Source: Lachnospiraceae bacterium (GTDB taxonomy: Bacteria > Bacillota > Clostridia > Lachnospirales > Anaerotignaceae). From it: 64,000 nt of DNA. Positions 7,451 to 16,684 of this stretch are shown piece after piece. A model generated the notes under the pieces. The model was not told where the DNA came from, did not search any database, and saw only the letters and a program-made list of their open reading frames with translations. A program made the translations under genes and the position numbers. Location of the stretch: positions 260,415-324,414 of the forward strand of contig DPJA01000038.1 in NCBI GenBank assembly GCA_003543235.1, in the 5' to 3' direction. Within the stretch, counting starts at the first letter, position 1. Each line of letters starts with the position of its first letter.

Positions 7451-10294
7451 TTAGTTTGTCAACCTGTTTAAATACTTTTTTAAATATTTACCAGTATAAG
7501 ACCTTGTATTCTCCGCAACTTCCTCAGGTGTGCCTGTAGCAACAATTTCTCCGCCGCCGTCGCCGCCTTCTGGGCCAAGGTCTATAATATAATCCGCCGT
7601 TTTAATAACATCCAAATTATGTTCTATTACAACAACGGTATTTCCTCCCTCTGTCAGACGCTGTACGATTTCCATTAGCTTATGCACGTCAGCAGTATGA
7701 AGTCCAGTTGTAGGCTCATCTAGTATATACATTGTGCGTCCCGTACTTCGTCGACTAAGCTCCGTTGCCAACTTTACCCTTTGTGCTTCTCCACCCGAAA
7801 GCGTTGTAGATGACTGACCAAGCCTTATATAACTAAGACCTACATCATACAGCGTTTGTAGTTTATTTTTAAGCCTTGGAAGGTTCTCAAAAAATTCCAG
7901 TCCCTCCTCCACCGTCATTTCCAACACATCAGAAATTGTTTTACCTTTATACTTCACCTCAAGGGTTTCACGGTTATATCTCTTGCCATGACACACCTCA
8001 CATGGCACAAAAATATCGGGCAAAAAATGCATTTCTATTTTAACTATACCATCGCCACTGCACGCCTCACATCTTCCACCTTTTACATTGAAACTGAAAC
8101 GTCCCTTTTTGTAGCCACGCATTTTTGCTTCCGTTGTTTGAGAAAAAACATCCCTTATTAAATCAAAAAGCCCCGTATATGTGGCAGGATTGCTTCGTGG
8201 CGTTCTGCCTATTGGTGACTGGTCAATATTTATTATTTTGTCCAGTTTTTGAATTCCAGTCATATCCCTGTGGATAGAAGGCTTGCACTTCGCCCTGTTC
8301 AAATCTCTAGCAAGGCGTTTATACAGAATTTCATTTACAAGGGAAGATTTTCCAGACCCACTTACGCCTGTAACGCAAGTGAAAATACCAAGGGGCAAAT
8401 CAACATCAATTTTTTTAAGATTGTTAGCCTCTGCACCAATAATTTTAAGCATATTACTCTGGTCAATGGCACGTCTTTCTTTGGGCACTGGTATGAACTT
8501 TGTTCCACTTAAATATTGACCTGTAACGGAATTTTTGCACTTCATTATGTCTTCTACAGTGCCTGAAAAAATAACCTCACCACCATTTTCACCTGCTCCA
8601 GGGCCAATGTCCACAATATAATCACTTTCAAGCATTGTATCCTCATCATGTTCAACCACTATAAGCGAGTTGCCGATGTCACGCAAATTTTTCAGTGTTT
8701 TAATAAGCTTGTCATTGTCCCTTTGGTGCAAACCAATGCTTGGCTCGTCCAAAATATATACAACACCTACAAGCCCCGAACCAATTTGAGTTGCCAATCG
8801 AATTCGCTGTGCCTCACCTCCAGAAAGAGTGCCAGCCGAACGAGAAAGAGTAAGATATTCCAACCCGACATCCACTAAAAATCCAAGCCGTGCATTAATT
8901 TCTCTGAGTATTTGGTCTGCAATCATGGTATCTCTTTCGTTTAATTTTAAGGCTGCAAAAAATCTCTGAATTTCCTTAATTGGAAGCTTTGTAACCTGCG
9001 AAATATTTTTGTCGCCAACTGTAATTGCCAACACCTCAGGTTTAAGCCTATCACCATGGCATACATGGCAGTTTATGTTGGTCATATATTCTTCGTAATC
9101 CTGTCGCATTGTTTCAGAAGTTTCTGCATAACGCCGTTGAAGATTGTTTATAACACCTTCAAAGTTATAGGCATATGTTCCACCACCAAAGGCATTTTTG
9201 TAATTAATGGGAATTTTTTCTCCTTGCGTACCATAAAAAATAATATCTATAACATTTTGAGGAAGTTCTTCAAAAGGTACATCAAGGCTGAAATTATACC
9301 TTTCGGCCAGTGCCTCAAATAACACCGCACTCATACTATCTGTTGTAGAAATGGAATTATATCCTGGTGCACAAATTGCACCTTTTTTAATGCTTAACGC
9401 CTTATTGGGAACAATCAAATCAGGGTCAAATTTCATTTGCACACCAAGACCTGTACACTCTGGGCAAGCACCGCTAGGGTTATTAAAAGAAAATAACCTT
9501 GGTTCAATTTCACCCAAGCTTATACCACAATCTGGGCAAGCAAAATTTTGACTAAACAGCATATCTTCATCGGCGTCAGTGTTGTTAACCACAAGCATTC
9601 CGCCCGAAAGTGCCATAACAGTTTCTATGGATTCCGTAAGTCGCTTTTGTATTCCCTCTCGCATAACAAGCCTGTCTACAACTATTTCTATTGTATGCTT
9701 GTTGTTTTTTGCAAGTTTAATTTCATCACTAAGTTCATAAATAATGCCATCTGCTCTTACACGAGCATAGCCGCTTTTTTTTGCATCTTCCAAAAGTTTA
9801 ATATGCTCGCCCTTTCGTCCCCTTACTACAGGTGCCAAAAGCATAAATTTGGTTCTTTCAGGCAAAGCCAACACTTGGTCTACAATTTGGTCTATGCTTT
9901 GTTTTCTTATTTCTCTACCGCATTTAGGGCAATGGGGCGTGCCTATTCGTGCAAACAAAAGCCTTAAATAATCATAAATTTCCGTCACTGTACCCACAGT
10001 TGAACGAGGATTATGGCTAGTTGTTTTTTGGTCTATTGAAATTGCAGGAGAAAGACCTTCTATATACTCAACATCAGGCTTTTCCATCTGTCCCAAAAAC
10101 TGTCTGGCATAGCTTGAAAGGCTTTCTACATACCGTCTTTGACCCTCGGCATAAATAGTATCAAACGCCAGAGAAGATTTACCCGAACCACTTACTCCTG
10201 TAAAAATTACAAGCTTGTCCCTTGGAATTTCCAGATTTATATTTTTCAAGTTATGTTCTTTTGCACCACGTATAATAATTTTGTCTTTGCTCAT
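7451..10294 (-). CDS. uvrA: Excinuclease ABC subunit A
   Basis: The 947-residue protein is the damage-sensing ATPase of nucleotide excision repair. It has two ABC modules, with Walker A loops GVSGSGKSS at residues 33-41 and again in the second half, and two LSGGEAQR signatures each followed by ILDEP. Zinc-binding cysteine pairs are present: CPKCG and CPDCG with CPECTG in the first half, CEACSG with CEVCHG in the second. Length and architecture are normal. It starts 11 bases after the uvrB stop, so uvrB-uvrA form one operon controlled from the LexA box ahead of uvrB. Confidence 0.97.
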   Translation of the reverse strand: MSKDKIIIRGAKEHNLKNINLEIPRDKLVIFTGVSGSGKSSLAFDTIYAEGQRRYVESLSSYARQFLGQMEKPDVEYIEGLSPAISIDQKTTSHNPRSTVGTVTEIYDYLRLLFARIGTPHCPKCGREIRKQSIDQIVDQVLALPERTKFMLLAPVVRGRKGEHIKLLEDAKKSGYARVRADGIIYELSDEIKLAKNNKHTIEIVVDRLVMREGIQKRLTESIETVMALSGGMLVVNNTDADEDMLFSQNFACPDCGISLGEIEPRLFSFNNPSGACPECTGLGVQMKFDPDLIVPNKALSIKKGAICAPGYNSISTTDSMSAVLFEALAERYNFSLDVPFEELPQNVIDIIFYGTQGEKIPINYKNAFGGGTYAYNFEGVINNLQRRYAETSETMRQDYEEYMTNINCHVCHGDRLKPEVLAITVGDKNISQVTKLPIKEIQRFFAALKLNERDTMIADQILREINARLGFLVDVGLEYLTLSRSAGTLSGGEAQRIRLATQIGSGLVGVVYILDEPSIGLHQRDNDKLIKTLKNLRDIGNSLIVVEHDEDTMLESDYIVDIGPGAGENGGEVIFSGTVEDIMKCKNSVTGQYLSGTKFIPVPKERRAIDQSNMLKIIGAEANNLKKIDVDLPLGIFTCVTGVSGSGKSSLVNEILYKRLARDLNRAKCKPSIHRDMTGIQKLDKIINIDQSPIGRTPRSNPATYTGLFDLIRDVFSQTTEAKMRGYKKGRFSFNVKGGRCEACSGDGIVKIEMHFLPDIFVPCEVCHGKRYNRETLEVKYKGKTISDVLEMTVEEGLEFFENLPRLKNKLQTLYDVGLSYIRLGQSSTTLSGGEAQRVKLATELSRRSTGRTMYILDEPTTGLHTADVHKLMEIVQRLTEGGNTVVVIEHNLDVIKTADYIIDLGPEGGDGGGEIVATGTPEEVAENTRSYTGKYLKKYLNRLTN

Positions 10295-10305
10295 TTTTTT
10301 ACCTC

Positions 10306-12291
10306 TTATACTAGCATCTTTTTGATTTCAAGTATTTTATCTCTAAGGTCTGCCGCCTTTTCAAACTGCAAATCTCTTGCTGCCTCTTTCATTTCCTTAT
10401 CCATTTTTTTAATGAGTGCTTTTAGTTCATCTTCACTCATGCTTTCAGGTTCTTTGTCAAAACCAAACTTATGTTTTTGTGTAACTCCCTTTGTTGCCTG
10501 TATAATTTCAAACACGTCTTTCTGTATGGTTTGTGGTGTAATTCCATGCAATTGGTTATATTCCTGTTGAATTTTACGACGTCGATTGGTTTCGTCAATT
10601 GCACACCGCATAGACCTTGTTATAACGTCACCATACATTATTACTCTGCCCTCACTGTTACGTGCGGCACGCCCAACTGTCTGTATAAGTGATGTTTCGG
10701 AACGAAGAAAACCTTCCTTATCGGCATCCAAGATAGCCACCAGTGCCACCTCAGGTATATCTAATCCCTCACGCAAAAGATTAATACCCACCAGCACATC
10801 AAATACATCCATTCTCAAGTCACGTATAATCTCCATTCGTTCCATAGTGACAATGTCTGAATGCAGATAACGCACCCTTACACCTGCTTCTCGCAAATAA
10901 TCTGTAAGACGTTCTGCCATTTTTTTTGTCAGTGTTGTTATAAGCACTTTAAAGCCGTCTGCAATGGTTTTGTTTGCTTCCACAAGCAAATCATCAATCT
11001 GACCAGAAACCGGCTTAATGGTTATCTCAGGGTCTAATAGGCCTGTTGGTCTTATTATCTGTTCTGCAATTTGCTGGGAATGCTCTGCTTCAAATTTTGA
11101 AGGCGTAGCTGATACAAAAAGCATTTGATTTATTTTGCTTTCAAACTCTGAAAATTTAAGAGGTCGGTTGTCCAGTGCCGATGGCAATCTGAAACCAAAA
11201 TCAACTAAGGTTGTTTTTCGAGATTTATCTCCCTCATACATACCTCTAATTTGTGGAACAGAAACATGGCTTTCATCTGCTATAATTAAAAAATCGTCAG
11301 GAAAGAAGTCAATAAGAGTGCTTGGAGTGCTGCCCGCCTCTCTTAACGCAAGATGACGAGAATAATTTTCTATTCCCGAACAAAATCCCATTTCACGCAT
11401 CATTTCAATGTCATAATTTGTTCTCTGTTCAAGACGTTGTGCCTCAAGTAATTTATCCTCACTTTTAAGTTCTTTAAGCCTTTGAGCAAGCTCCTCCTCA
11501 ATGCGACCTATGGCAAGGTTCATTTTTTCAGGAGAAGTAGCGTAATGCGACGCTGGAAAAATACTGATATGGTTACGTATTCCTATTATCTCGCCTGTAA
11601 GAACGTCAATCTCTGTTATTCTGTCTATCTCATCTCCAAAAAATTCAATCCGAATTGCACTTTCACTGTTAGCAATAGGAAATACCTCCAATACATCTCC
11701 CCTAACACGAAAGCTGCCTCTCTGAAAATCAATATCATTTCTATCATACTGAATTTCAATTAATTTACGCATAACATCATCACGGTCTTTTATCATTCCA
11801 GGTCTAAGAGAAATCATCATTTCTTTGTAGTCCTCAGGGTCCCCCAAGCCGTAAATACAAGATACGCTAGCTACAATAAGCACGTCCTTACGCTCAATAA
11901 GTGCCGATGTTGCCGAGTATCTAAGCTTATCTATTTCATCATTTACAGATGAATCCTTTTCTATATAAGTATCAGTGCTAGGCAGGTACGCCTCTGGCTG
12001 ATAATAATCATAATAACTAACAAAATATTCAACTGCATTGTCAGGAAAAAACTCTTTAAACTCGTTATAAAGCTGTGCCGCCAGTGTTTTATTATGTGCA
12101 ATAACTAATGTTGGTTTCTGCAATCTTTCAACTATATTTGCCATGGTAAAGGTCTTTCCTGAACCTGTAACCCCAACAAGAGTCTGAAATTTTTTGCCCT
12201 CAATAAATCCCGAGGCAAGTTTTTCAATAGCCTGAGGCTGGTCGCCTGTTGGTTTATATTTTGAAACCACTCTAAATTTTGAAATTTCCAC
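10306..12291 (-). CDS. uvrB: Excinuclease ABC subunit B
   Basis: UvrB is the helicase-like core of nucleotide excision repair; it loads at damage with UvrA and recruits UvrC. The protein has GVTGSGKTFT near the N-terminus, the beta-hairpin region YYDYYQPEAY, DESHVSVPQ, the helicase motifs and a C-terminal UVR motif (KEAARDLQFEKAADLRD) that contacts UvrC. The start is awkward: the reading frame opens with TTG at 12300, but the only ribosome binding site, GGAGG at 12294-12298, lies after it. GTG at 12291 is very close to that site, and an ATT at 12285 has the best spacing. The stop is secure. Confidence 0.95.
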   Translation of the reverse strand: MEISKFRVVSKYKPTGDQPQAIEKLASGFIEGKKFQTLVGVTGSGKTFTMANIVERLQKPTLVIAHNKTLAAQLYNEFKEFFPDNAVEYFVSYYDYYQPEAYLPSTDTYIEKDSSVNDEIDKLRYSATSALIERKDVLIVASVSCIYGLGDPEDYKEMMISLRPGMIKDRDDVMRKLIEIQYDRNDIDFQRGSFRVRGDVLEVFPIANSESAIRIEFFGDEIDRITEIDVLTGEIIGIRNHISIFPASHYATSPEKMNLAIGRIEEELAQRLKELKSEDKLLEAQRLEQRTNYDIEMMREMGFCSGIENYSRHLALREAGSTPSTLIDFFPDDFLIIADESHVSVPQIRGMYEGDKSRKTTLVDFGFRLPSALDNRPLKFSEFESKINQMLFVSATPSKFEAEHSQQIAEQIIRPTGLLDPEITIKPVSGQIDDLLVEANKTIADGFKVLITTLTKKMAERLTDYLREAGVRVRYLHSDIVTMERMEIIRDLRMDVFDVLVGINLLREGLDIPEVALVAILDADKEGFLRSETSLIQTVGRAARNSEGRVIMYGDVITRSMRCAIDETNRRRKIQQEYNQLHGITPQTIQKDVFEIIQATKGVTQKHKFGFDKEPESMSEDELKALIKKMDKEMKEAARDLQFEKAADLRDKILEIKKMLV

Positions 12292-12303
12292 CACCTCCAA
12301 TAA

Positions 12304-12315
12304 GAACTGTTGTTC
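12304..12315. promoter_or_regulatory. LexA (SOS) box of uvrBA
   Basis: GAAC-AACA-GTTC on the minus strand matches the Gram-positive GAAC-N4-GTTC LexA site. It lies directly downstream of a TATAAT -10 box (12317-12322), over the expected transcription start, so repressor binding would block uvrBA. Confidence 0.85.
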
Positions 12316-12367
12316 TATTATATCACAATTATTATTTATTTTACACTATTTTGTACAAAAAATCATA

Positions 12368-12400
12368 AAAAAATGCCCAAATTAACTTTGGGCATTTTTA
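12368..12400 (-). terminator. Terminator of the rnc operon
   Basis: AAATGCCCAAA and TTTGGGCATTT form an 11-bp stem with a 5-base loop; T-runs flank it on both strands. It lies between the rnc stop and the uvrB promoter. The remaining 200 bases up to rnc (12401-12602) hold nothing I recognise. Confidence 0.85.
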
Positions 12401-12602
12401 TTTTAAAATATTAAATTCTTTCTTATTTTCCACTGTTTTTTATCTATCAGTTGAAATTAGGATAGATAATTTTGTTGAAAACTTAATGTGCTTACTCTGC
12501 TTTTGTTATGTAAAGACTTTTTTCTTCCGAAATCGTAATCCATTGTGTCAAAAATCTAGCCTTCATAACCTTAATTTTAATAAACTTTAGTTAGGAATAT
12601 TG

Positions 12603-13298
12603 CTAACTATTCATATGTTTAATAGCATTCCCAGCAGCACTCTGCTCCGCTTCTTTTTTGCTTTTGCCAACGCCCATGCCAAGAGTATTACCGTTGTGAT
12701 ACACCTCAACAATAAATTCCTTTCCATGGTCTGGCCCTCTTTCGCCTATAACAGCATAGCTTACTGGCATTCGGCTTGTTTTCTGTATAAGCTCTTGAAG
12801 TCGTGTTTTGTAGTCAATATTTCTAAAGCTACTCTTTAGTTCTTCAACCACGTTTGTCATTAAACTTAAAACATATTTTTCTACATCTGGCATTCCACCA
12901 TCAATGCAAATAGCACCAATAACAGCCTCAAAGGCGTCAGCTAAAACCGATTCACGGTCACGTCCACCAGTAATTTCCTCACCTTTGCCCAACTGTAAAA
13001 ACTTGCCTAAGCCTATTTCTCGTGCTTTTTTTGCCAGTGAACCCTCGCATACAACACCTGCACGTAGTTTTGTAAGCTCACCCTCAGGCATCTCAGGGAA
13101 CTTCATATAAATAAATTTGCTGATTACAAGGTCAAGTGCCGCATCACCTAAAAACTCAAGTCGCTCATTATAATCAAACTTCCCCAAATTGTGTTCGTTT
13201 GCATATGAGCTATGGGTGAAAGCCAACAACAATGTGTCCTTGTTGTTAAATGAATATTTAATTTTTTCTTCAAACTCAGTTAAATTTATTTTGTTCAT
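12603..13298 (-). CDS. rnc: Ribonuclease III
   Basis: The 231-residue endonuclease cleaves double-stranded RNA and matures rRNA precursors. The signature ERLEFLGDAALDLVIS lies in the N-terminal catalytic domain, a second acidic site DAFEAVIGAI follows, and a C-terminal double-stranded RNA binding domain ends in GKSKKEAEQSAAGNAI. I chose the ATG at 13298, with GGAG about 9 bases upstream, over the TTG one codon earlier. It follows acpP by a few bases, the classic plsX-acpP-rnc order, and is the last gene before a terminator. Confidence 0.95.
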   Translation of the reverse strand: MNKINLTEFEEKIKYSFNNKDTLLLAFTHSSYANEHNLGKFDYNERLEFLGDAALDLVISKFIYMKFPEMPEGELTKLRAGVVCEGSLAKKAREIGLGKFLQLGKGEEITGGRDRESVLADAFEAVIGAICIDGGMPDVEKYVLSLMTNVVEELKSSFRNIDYKTRLQELIQKTSRMPVSYAVIGERGPDHGKEFIVEVYHNGNTLGMGVGKSKKEAEQSAAGNAIKHMNS

Positions 13299-13304
13299 CA
13301 ACTT

Positions 13305-13532
13305 TTACTCCACTGCTGCCTTAACATAATCGATAGCATCTCCAACTGTTTTAATTTTTTCCACATCTTCATTTTCAAACTCAATGTCGAACTCTTCTTC
13401 AAGAGCAGAAATAATCTGGAACAAATCAAGGGAATCAGCTCCCAAATCGGCAAATACTGTATCCTCCGTAATTTCAGTTTCTGCTATTCCAAGCTGTTCC
13501 GCAATAATTGCAATTACCTGTGACTTATCCAT
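13305..13532 (-). CDS. acpP: Acyl carrier protein
   Basis: The 75-residue acidic helical protein carries fatty-acyl intermediates on a phosphopantetheine arm attached to Ser34 in GADSLD. Length and charge are typical. It lies between plsX and rnc; plsX uses acyl-ACP as substrate, so the neighbours act together in phospholipid synthesis. Confidence 0.96.
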   Translation of the reverse strand: MDKSQVIAIIAEQLGIAETEITEDTVFADLGADSLDLFQIISALEEEFDIEFENEDVEKIKTVGDAIDYVKAAVE

Positions 13533-13576
13533 AAAGTTATTACCTCCACAAATTTTATAATATTATTACTTATACA

Positions 13577-14566
13577 TTATAGCTTTTCTTGTATTTTTAA
13601 TACAATATCATTTTCAACAAAAATTTCGCACTGTTTTATTGCATTTTTTATTCCTTTTGCCTTAGAACTGCCGTGAGCCTTAACAACTAGGGATTTTAAG
13701 CCCAAAAATGGTGCTCCACCAACTTCTTCTGCGTCAAAACGTTTTTTAATATTTTTAAAAGGTTTTTTAAGTGCAACGGCTGCCAACTTGTAAGCCCCTT
13801 GGGTAATTTCTTCTTTAATTATACCCAAAAGTGCTAAACTAAGTCCTTCGGAAAGCTTTAAAATAGTGTTTCCAACAAAACCGTCGCATACAACTACGTC
13901 AGCCTCACCAAAAGGAATCTCTCTTGCTTCAATGTTGCCTGTAAAATTAATGCCATCAACTACTTCCAAAAGCTCATGAGTTTCTTTAACAAGAGCATTT
14001 CCCTTTTCTTTTTCTGCACCAATATTTACAATAGCAACCTTAGGATTTTTAACATCCATTACATTTTCAACATAAACTGATGCCATTTTGGCAAACTGAA
14101 CCAAATAATTTGGCTTACAGTCTACATTTGCACCACTATCCAGCAAAAAAGTAAAGCCTTTTGTTGTAGGCAGACAGGTACCAAGTGCAGGTCTTTCAAT
14201 GCCTTTAATTCGGCCTATAATGACCGTTGAGCCAGTCAAAAGTGCCCCTGTACTTCCTGCTGACACAAATGCTGCTGCATTGCCATTTTTTACAAGATTA
14301 AGACCAACCACCATAGATGAGTCTTTTTTTCGGCGTATTGCTGTTGTAGGCACTTCGTCTGTTCCTATAATTTCTGTGGAATTAACCACTTCAATTTTTG
14401 TTTTATCAAACTTATATTTTTTCAATTCTTCTTCAATGGTTTGTTCAATGCCAACCAGCACAATGCTTGCACCAAATTCATTAACAGCCTCTACTGCACC
14501 TTTAATTATTTCGTGTGGGGCATTATCTCCCCCCATTGCGTCCACAGCAATCTTAGTCTTTTTCAT
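13577..14566 (-). CDS. plsX: Phosphate acyltransferase PlsX
   Basis: The 329-residue enzyme converts acyl-ACP to acyl-phosphate, the acyl donor for PlsY in Gram-positive phospholipid synthesis. It starts KIAVDAMGGDNAP, a family hallmark, and contains GFVGNTILK and the GGAPFLGL block near the C-terminus. Length is normal. It sits between rpmF and acpP. A hairpin at 14635-14661 upstream may reduce read-through from rpmF. Confidence 0.96.
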   Translation of the reverse strand: MKKTKIAVDAMGGDNAPHEIIKGAVEAVNEFGASIVLVGIEQTIEEELKKYKFDKTKIEVVNSTEIIGTDEVPTTAIRRKKDSSMVVGLNLVKNGNAAAFVSAGSTGALLTGSTVIIGRIKGIERPALGTCLPTTKGFTFLLDSGANVDCKPNYLVQFAKMASVYVENVMDVKNPKVAIVNIGAEKEKGNALVKETHELLEVVDGINFTGNIEAREIPFGEADVVVCDGFVGNTILKLSEGLSLALLGIIKEEITQGAYKLAAVALKKPFKNIKKRFDAEEVGGAPFLGLKSLVVKAHGSSKAKGIKNAIKQCEIFVENDIVLKIQEKL

Positions 14567-14634
14567 GTTACCAGTCCCCTCTGTTTGTTCATTCAGTGGT
14601 TCCTATCTTTCTAAATTCTGCCCAAATATAGCAG

Positions 14635-14661
14635 AAAAGACAGCTTTGTGGGCTGTCTTTT
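14635..14661 (-). terminator. Hairpin between rpmF and plsX, possible partial terminator
   Basis: AAAAGACAGC and GCTGTCTTTT form a 10-bp stem with a 7-base loop followed by TTTTCTG on the minus strand. Inside an operon this could lower plsX expression relative to the ribosomal protein gene. Confidence 0.6.
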
Positions 14662-14699
14662 GCTTAATCGCAACCACAGACACACGTCTGCCGTCTAAA

Positions 14700-14879
14700 T
14701 TATTTTACGTCTAAAACTACCTTTTTGTTGTAAGAACCACAAGCTTTACATACCTTATGAGATACCATCAACTCTCCACATTTGCTGCAAGCAACTAATG
14801 TAGGAGTAGCAATTTTCCAGCTCTGTGCCTTTCTTTTGTCTCTTTTAGACTTTGACACTCTTCCTTTTGGTACAGCCAT
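14700..14879 (-). CDS. rpmF: 50S ribosomal protein L32
   Basis: This 59-residue protein starts MAVPKGRVSKSKRDKRKAQ and carries the zinc ribbon CSKCG...CKACG, so it is the zinc-binding form of L32. It is shorter than a 60-residue cut-off and easily missed. It lies 2 bases after the yceD stop and before plsX, the widely conserved yceD-rpmF-plsX order. Confidence 0.96.
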   Translation of the reverse strand: MAVPKGRVSKSKRDKRKAQSWKIATPTLVACSKCGELMVSHKVCKACGSYNKKVVLDVK

Positions 14880-14881
14880 TT

Positions 14882-15382
14882 CTACACCTCCTCATCCAAT
14901 TTAAAAAGAGAACGTAAACTTTCGAATCTTGGATCTATATAAGTGGTATCGCATTCGCAATCCCCTTCATTCAAATCCTTACCGCAAATTGGACAAAGAC
15001 CTTTACAGTCCTCATCACAAACAACCTTCATAGGAAGGCCGATTAATATGCTTCGACCAACTATCGACGTTAAATCAATAGTATCGCCCAAAAAAGTTTC
15101 TGTCTCTTCTTTTCCTGTATTAGAAAAATTCTCTTTTATCCCGAATTTGACATCCACTGTTGTAGGCTTTAGGCAACGACTACAGTTCATAACAACGGTA
15201 GTGCTTCCCTTTGCTTCAACAAGAAATTCTCCTTCAAAATTAGTAACTGTTCCTTCAACCTTTACAGGCGACAGAAACTCACAGACATCAGGATAGTTTT
15301 CAATGTCTGTAATATTTTTTTCAATTTCAAAGTCAAGGCTCTCACCGTTAGCCTTTAAAATTTTCGAGATATCTACATTCAT
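14882..15382 (-). CDS. yceD: DUF177 (YceD) family protein
   Basis: The 166-residue YceD protein is associated with 23S rRNA accumulation and ribosome assembly in other organisms; the mechanism is not settled. It has the CSRC motif in the middle and a C-terminal cysteine cluster (CDEDCKGLCPICG followed by CEC) that probably binds zinc. It is the first gene of the rpmF-plsX-acpP-rnc operon and has a near-consensus promoter 30 to 58 bases upstream. Confidence 0.9.
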   Translation of the reverse strand: MNVDISKILKANGESLDFEIEKNITDIENYPDVCEFLSPVKVEGTVTNFEGEFLVEAKGSTTVVMNCSRCLKPTTVDVKFGIKENFSNTGKEETETFLGDTIDLTSIVGRSILIGLPMKVVCDEDCKGLCPICGKDLNEGDCECDTTYIDPRFESLRSLFKLDEEV

Positions 15383-15411
15383 CTAATCACTCCCATAGTC
15401 ATACTCAGAAT

Positions 15412-15440
15412 ATTATACATACCCCAGCTGTATTTGTCAA
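15412..15440 (-). promoter_or_regulatory. Promoter of the yceD-rpmF-plsX-acpP-rnc operon
   Basis: TTGACA (15435-15440), a 17-base spacer and TATAAT (15412-15417) are perfect consensus boxes, fitting strong constitutive expression of a ribosomal protein operon. Confidence 0.9.
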
Positions 15441-15454
15441 TTAATTATTATTTT

Positions 15455-16648
15455 TTATTTAAAAACAAGTTCTTTTGTATCTCTTGCTATAACAAGCTCT
15501 TCATTTGTTGGAATAACAAAAACCTGTACCCTTGACTGTTTTGTTGTTATTTCAACTGCCTTGCCTCTTATGCAATTTTTGTAGCTGTCAAGATGTATGC
15601 CAAGGTATCTTAAATAATCACAAATTACCTGACGTGTAATAGCACCGTTTTCACCAAGACCTGCTGTAAATACAATTGCATCTACACCCTTCATAGTTGA
15701 AACGTACTCACCAATTGTTTTTGCAACTCTATATGAAAATGTATCAAGTGCAATGGCAGCTCTTTCGTTGCCTTCATTTCCAGCACTTTCAATATCTCTA
15801 AAGTCACTGGATACACCCGAAATACCAAGTACTCCAGATTCTTTGTTAAGAATTGTATCCATTTCTGCTGGTGAAAGATTTTCCTTCTGCATTAAGTAAA
15901 GAACTACAGCAGGGTCAATGCTACCACTTCTTGTACCCATAGCAATACCATCAAGTGGTGTAAAGCCCATTGATGTATCAACAGAAACGCCGTTTCTTAC
16001 CGCACAAATACTTCCGCCGTTACCAAGGTGACAGGTTATGATTTTAAGCTCTTCAATAGGAGTGTCCATCATGCTAGCACATACTCTTGAAACATATTTG
16101 TGGCTTGTTCCGTGGAAGCCGTATTTTCTGATTTTATATTTTTCATAATATTTATAAGGAATAGCGTAAAGATAAGCTTTTTCAGGCATTGTCTGATGGA
16201 AAGCTGTATCAAATACTGCAACCTGAGGTACGCCTGGCATAAGTTTTTCGCAAGCGTTAATACCAATGAGGTTAGCAGGATTGTGAAGTGGAGCAAGCTC
16301 TGCACATTTATCAATAGCATCTTTAACTTCATCTGTAATAATAACTGATGATGAGAAGAACTCTCCGCCATGAACAACACGATGTCCAACTGCATTGATT
16401 TCAGTCATTGATTTAATTACGCCGTGGTCTGCATCCAAAAGTGCATCAATAACAGCTTGTACTGCTACTGTATGGTCTGGAAGTGGTGCTTCAGAAACAA
16501 ATTTATCTTTGCCTGTAGGCTCATGCTTAAGTCTGCCGTCAATACCTATTCTCTCGCAAAGACCTATTGCAAGTACATTTTCTGTTTCGCTGTCAATAAG
16601 CTGATATTTCAAAGATGAACTTCCGCAATTTAATACTAAAATATTCAT
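15455..16648 (-). CDS. ackA: Acetate kinase
   Basis: The 397-residue enzyme makes ATP and acetate from acetyl phosphate. It has the N-terminal NCGSSSLKYQ motif, the MGTRSGSIDPAV block and GLGENG near the C-terminus. An AGGAGA ribosome binding site precedes the ATG. It lies 36 bases after pta, so the two form the phosphotransacetylase-acetate kinase operon that ends mixed-acid fermentation. With PFL at 48-50 kb this gives the pyruvate to acetate route. No terminator is visible after it. Confidence 0.96.
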   Translation of the reverse strand: MNILVLNCGSSSLKYQLIDSETENVLAIGLCERIGIDGRLKHEPTGKDKFVSEAPLPDHTVAVQAVIDALLDADHGVIKSMTEINAVGHRVVHGGEFFSSSVIITDEVKDAIDKCAELAPLHNPANLIGINACEKLMPGVPQVAVFDTAFHQTMPEKAYLYAIPYKYYEKYKIRKYGFHGTSHKYVSRVCASMMDTPIEELKIITCHLGNGGSICAVRNGVSVDTSMGFTPLDGIAMGTRSGSIDPAVVLYLMQKENLSPAEMDTILNKESGVLGISGVSSDFRDIESAGNEGNERAAIALDTFSYRVAKTIGEYVSTMKGVDAIVFTAGLGENGAITRQVICDYLRYLGIHLDSYKNCIRGKAVEITTKQSRVQVFVIPTNEELVIARDTKELVFK

Positions 16649-16684
16649 TAAATTCTCTCCTCTTATAATCTTTTGTAATTTATA

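Noticed and set aside
12589..12606. GTTAG...CTAAC as a third copy of the flavodoxin-cassette operator
   Set aside because: The arms are shorter and the spacer differs from the 7-2-7 format; it straddles the rnc 3' end, with no promoter there.
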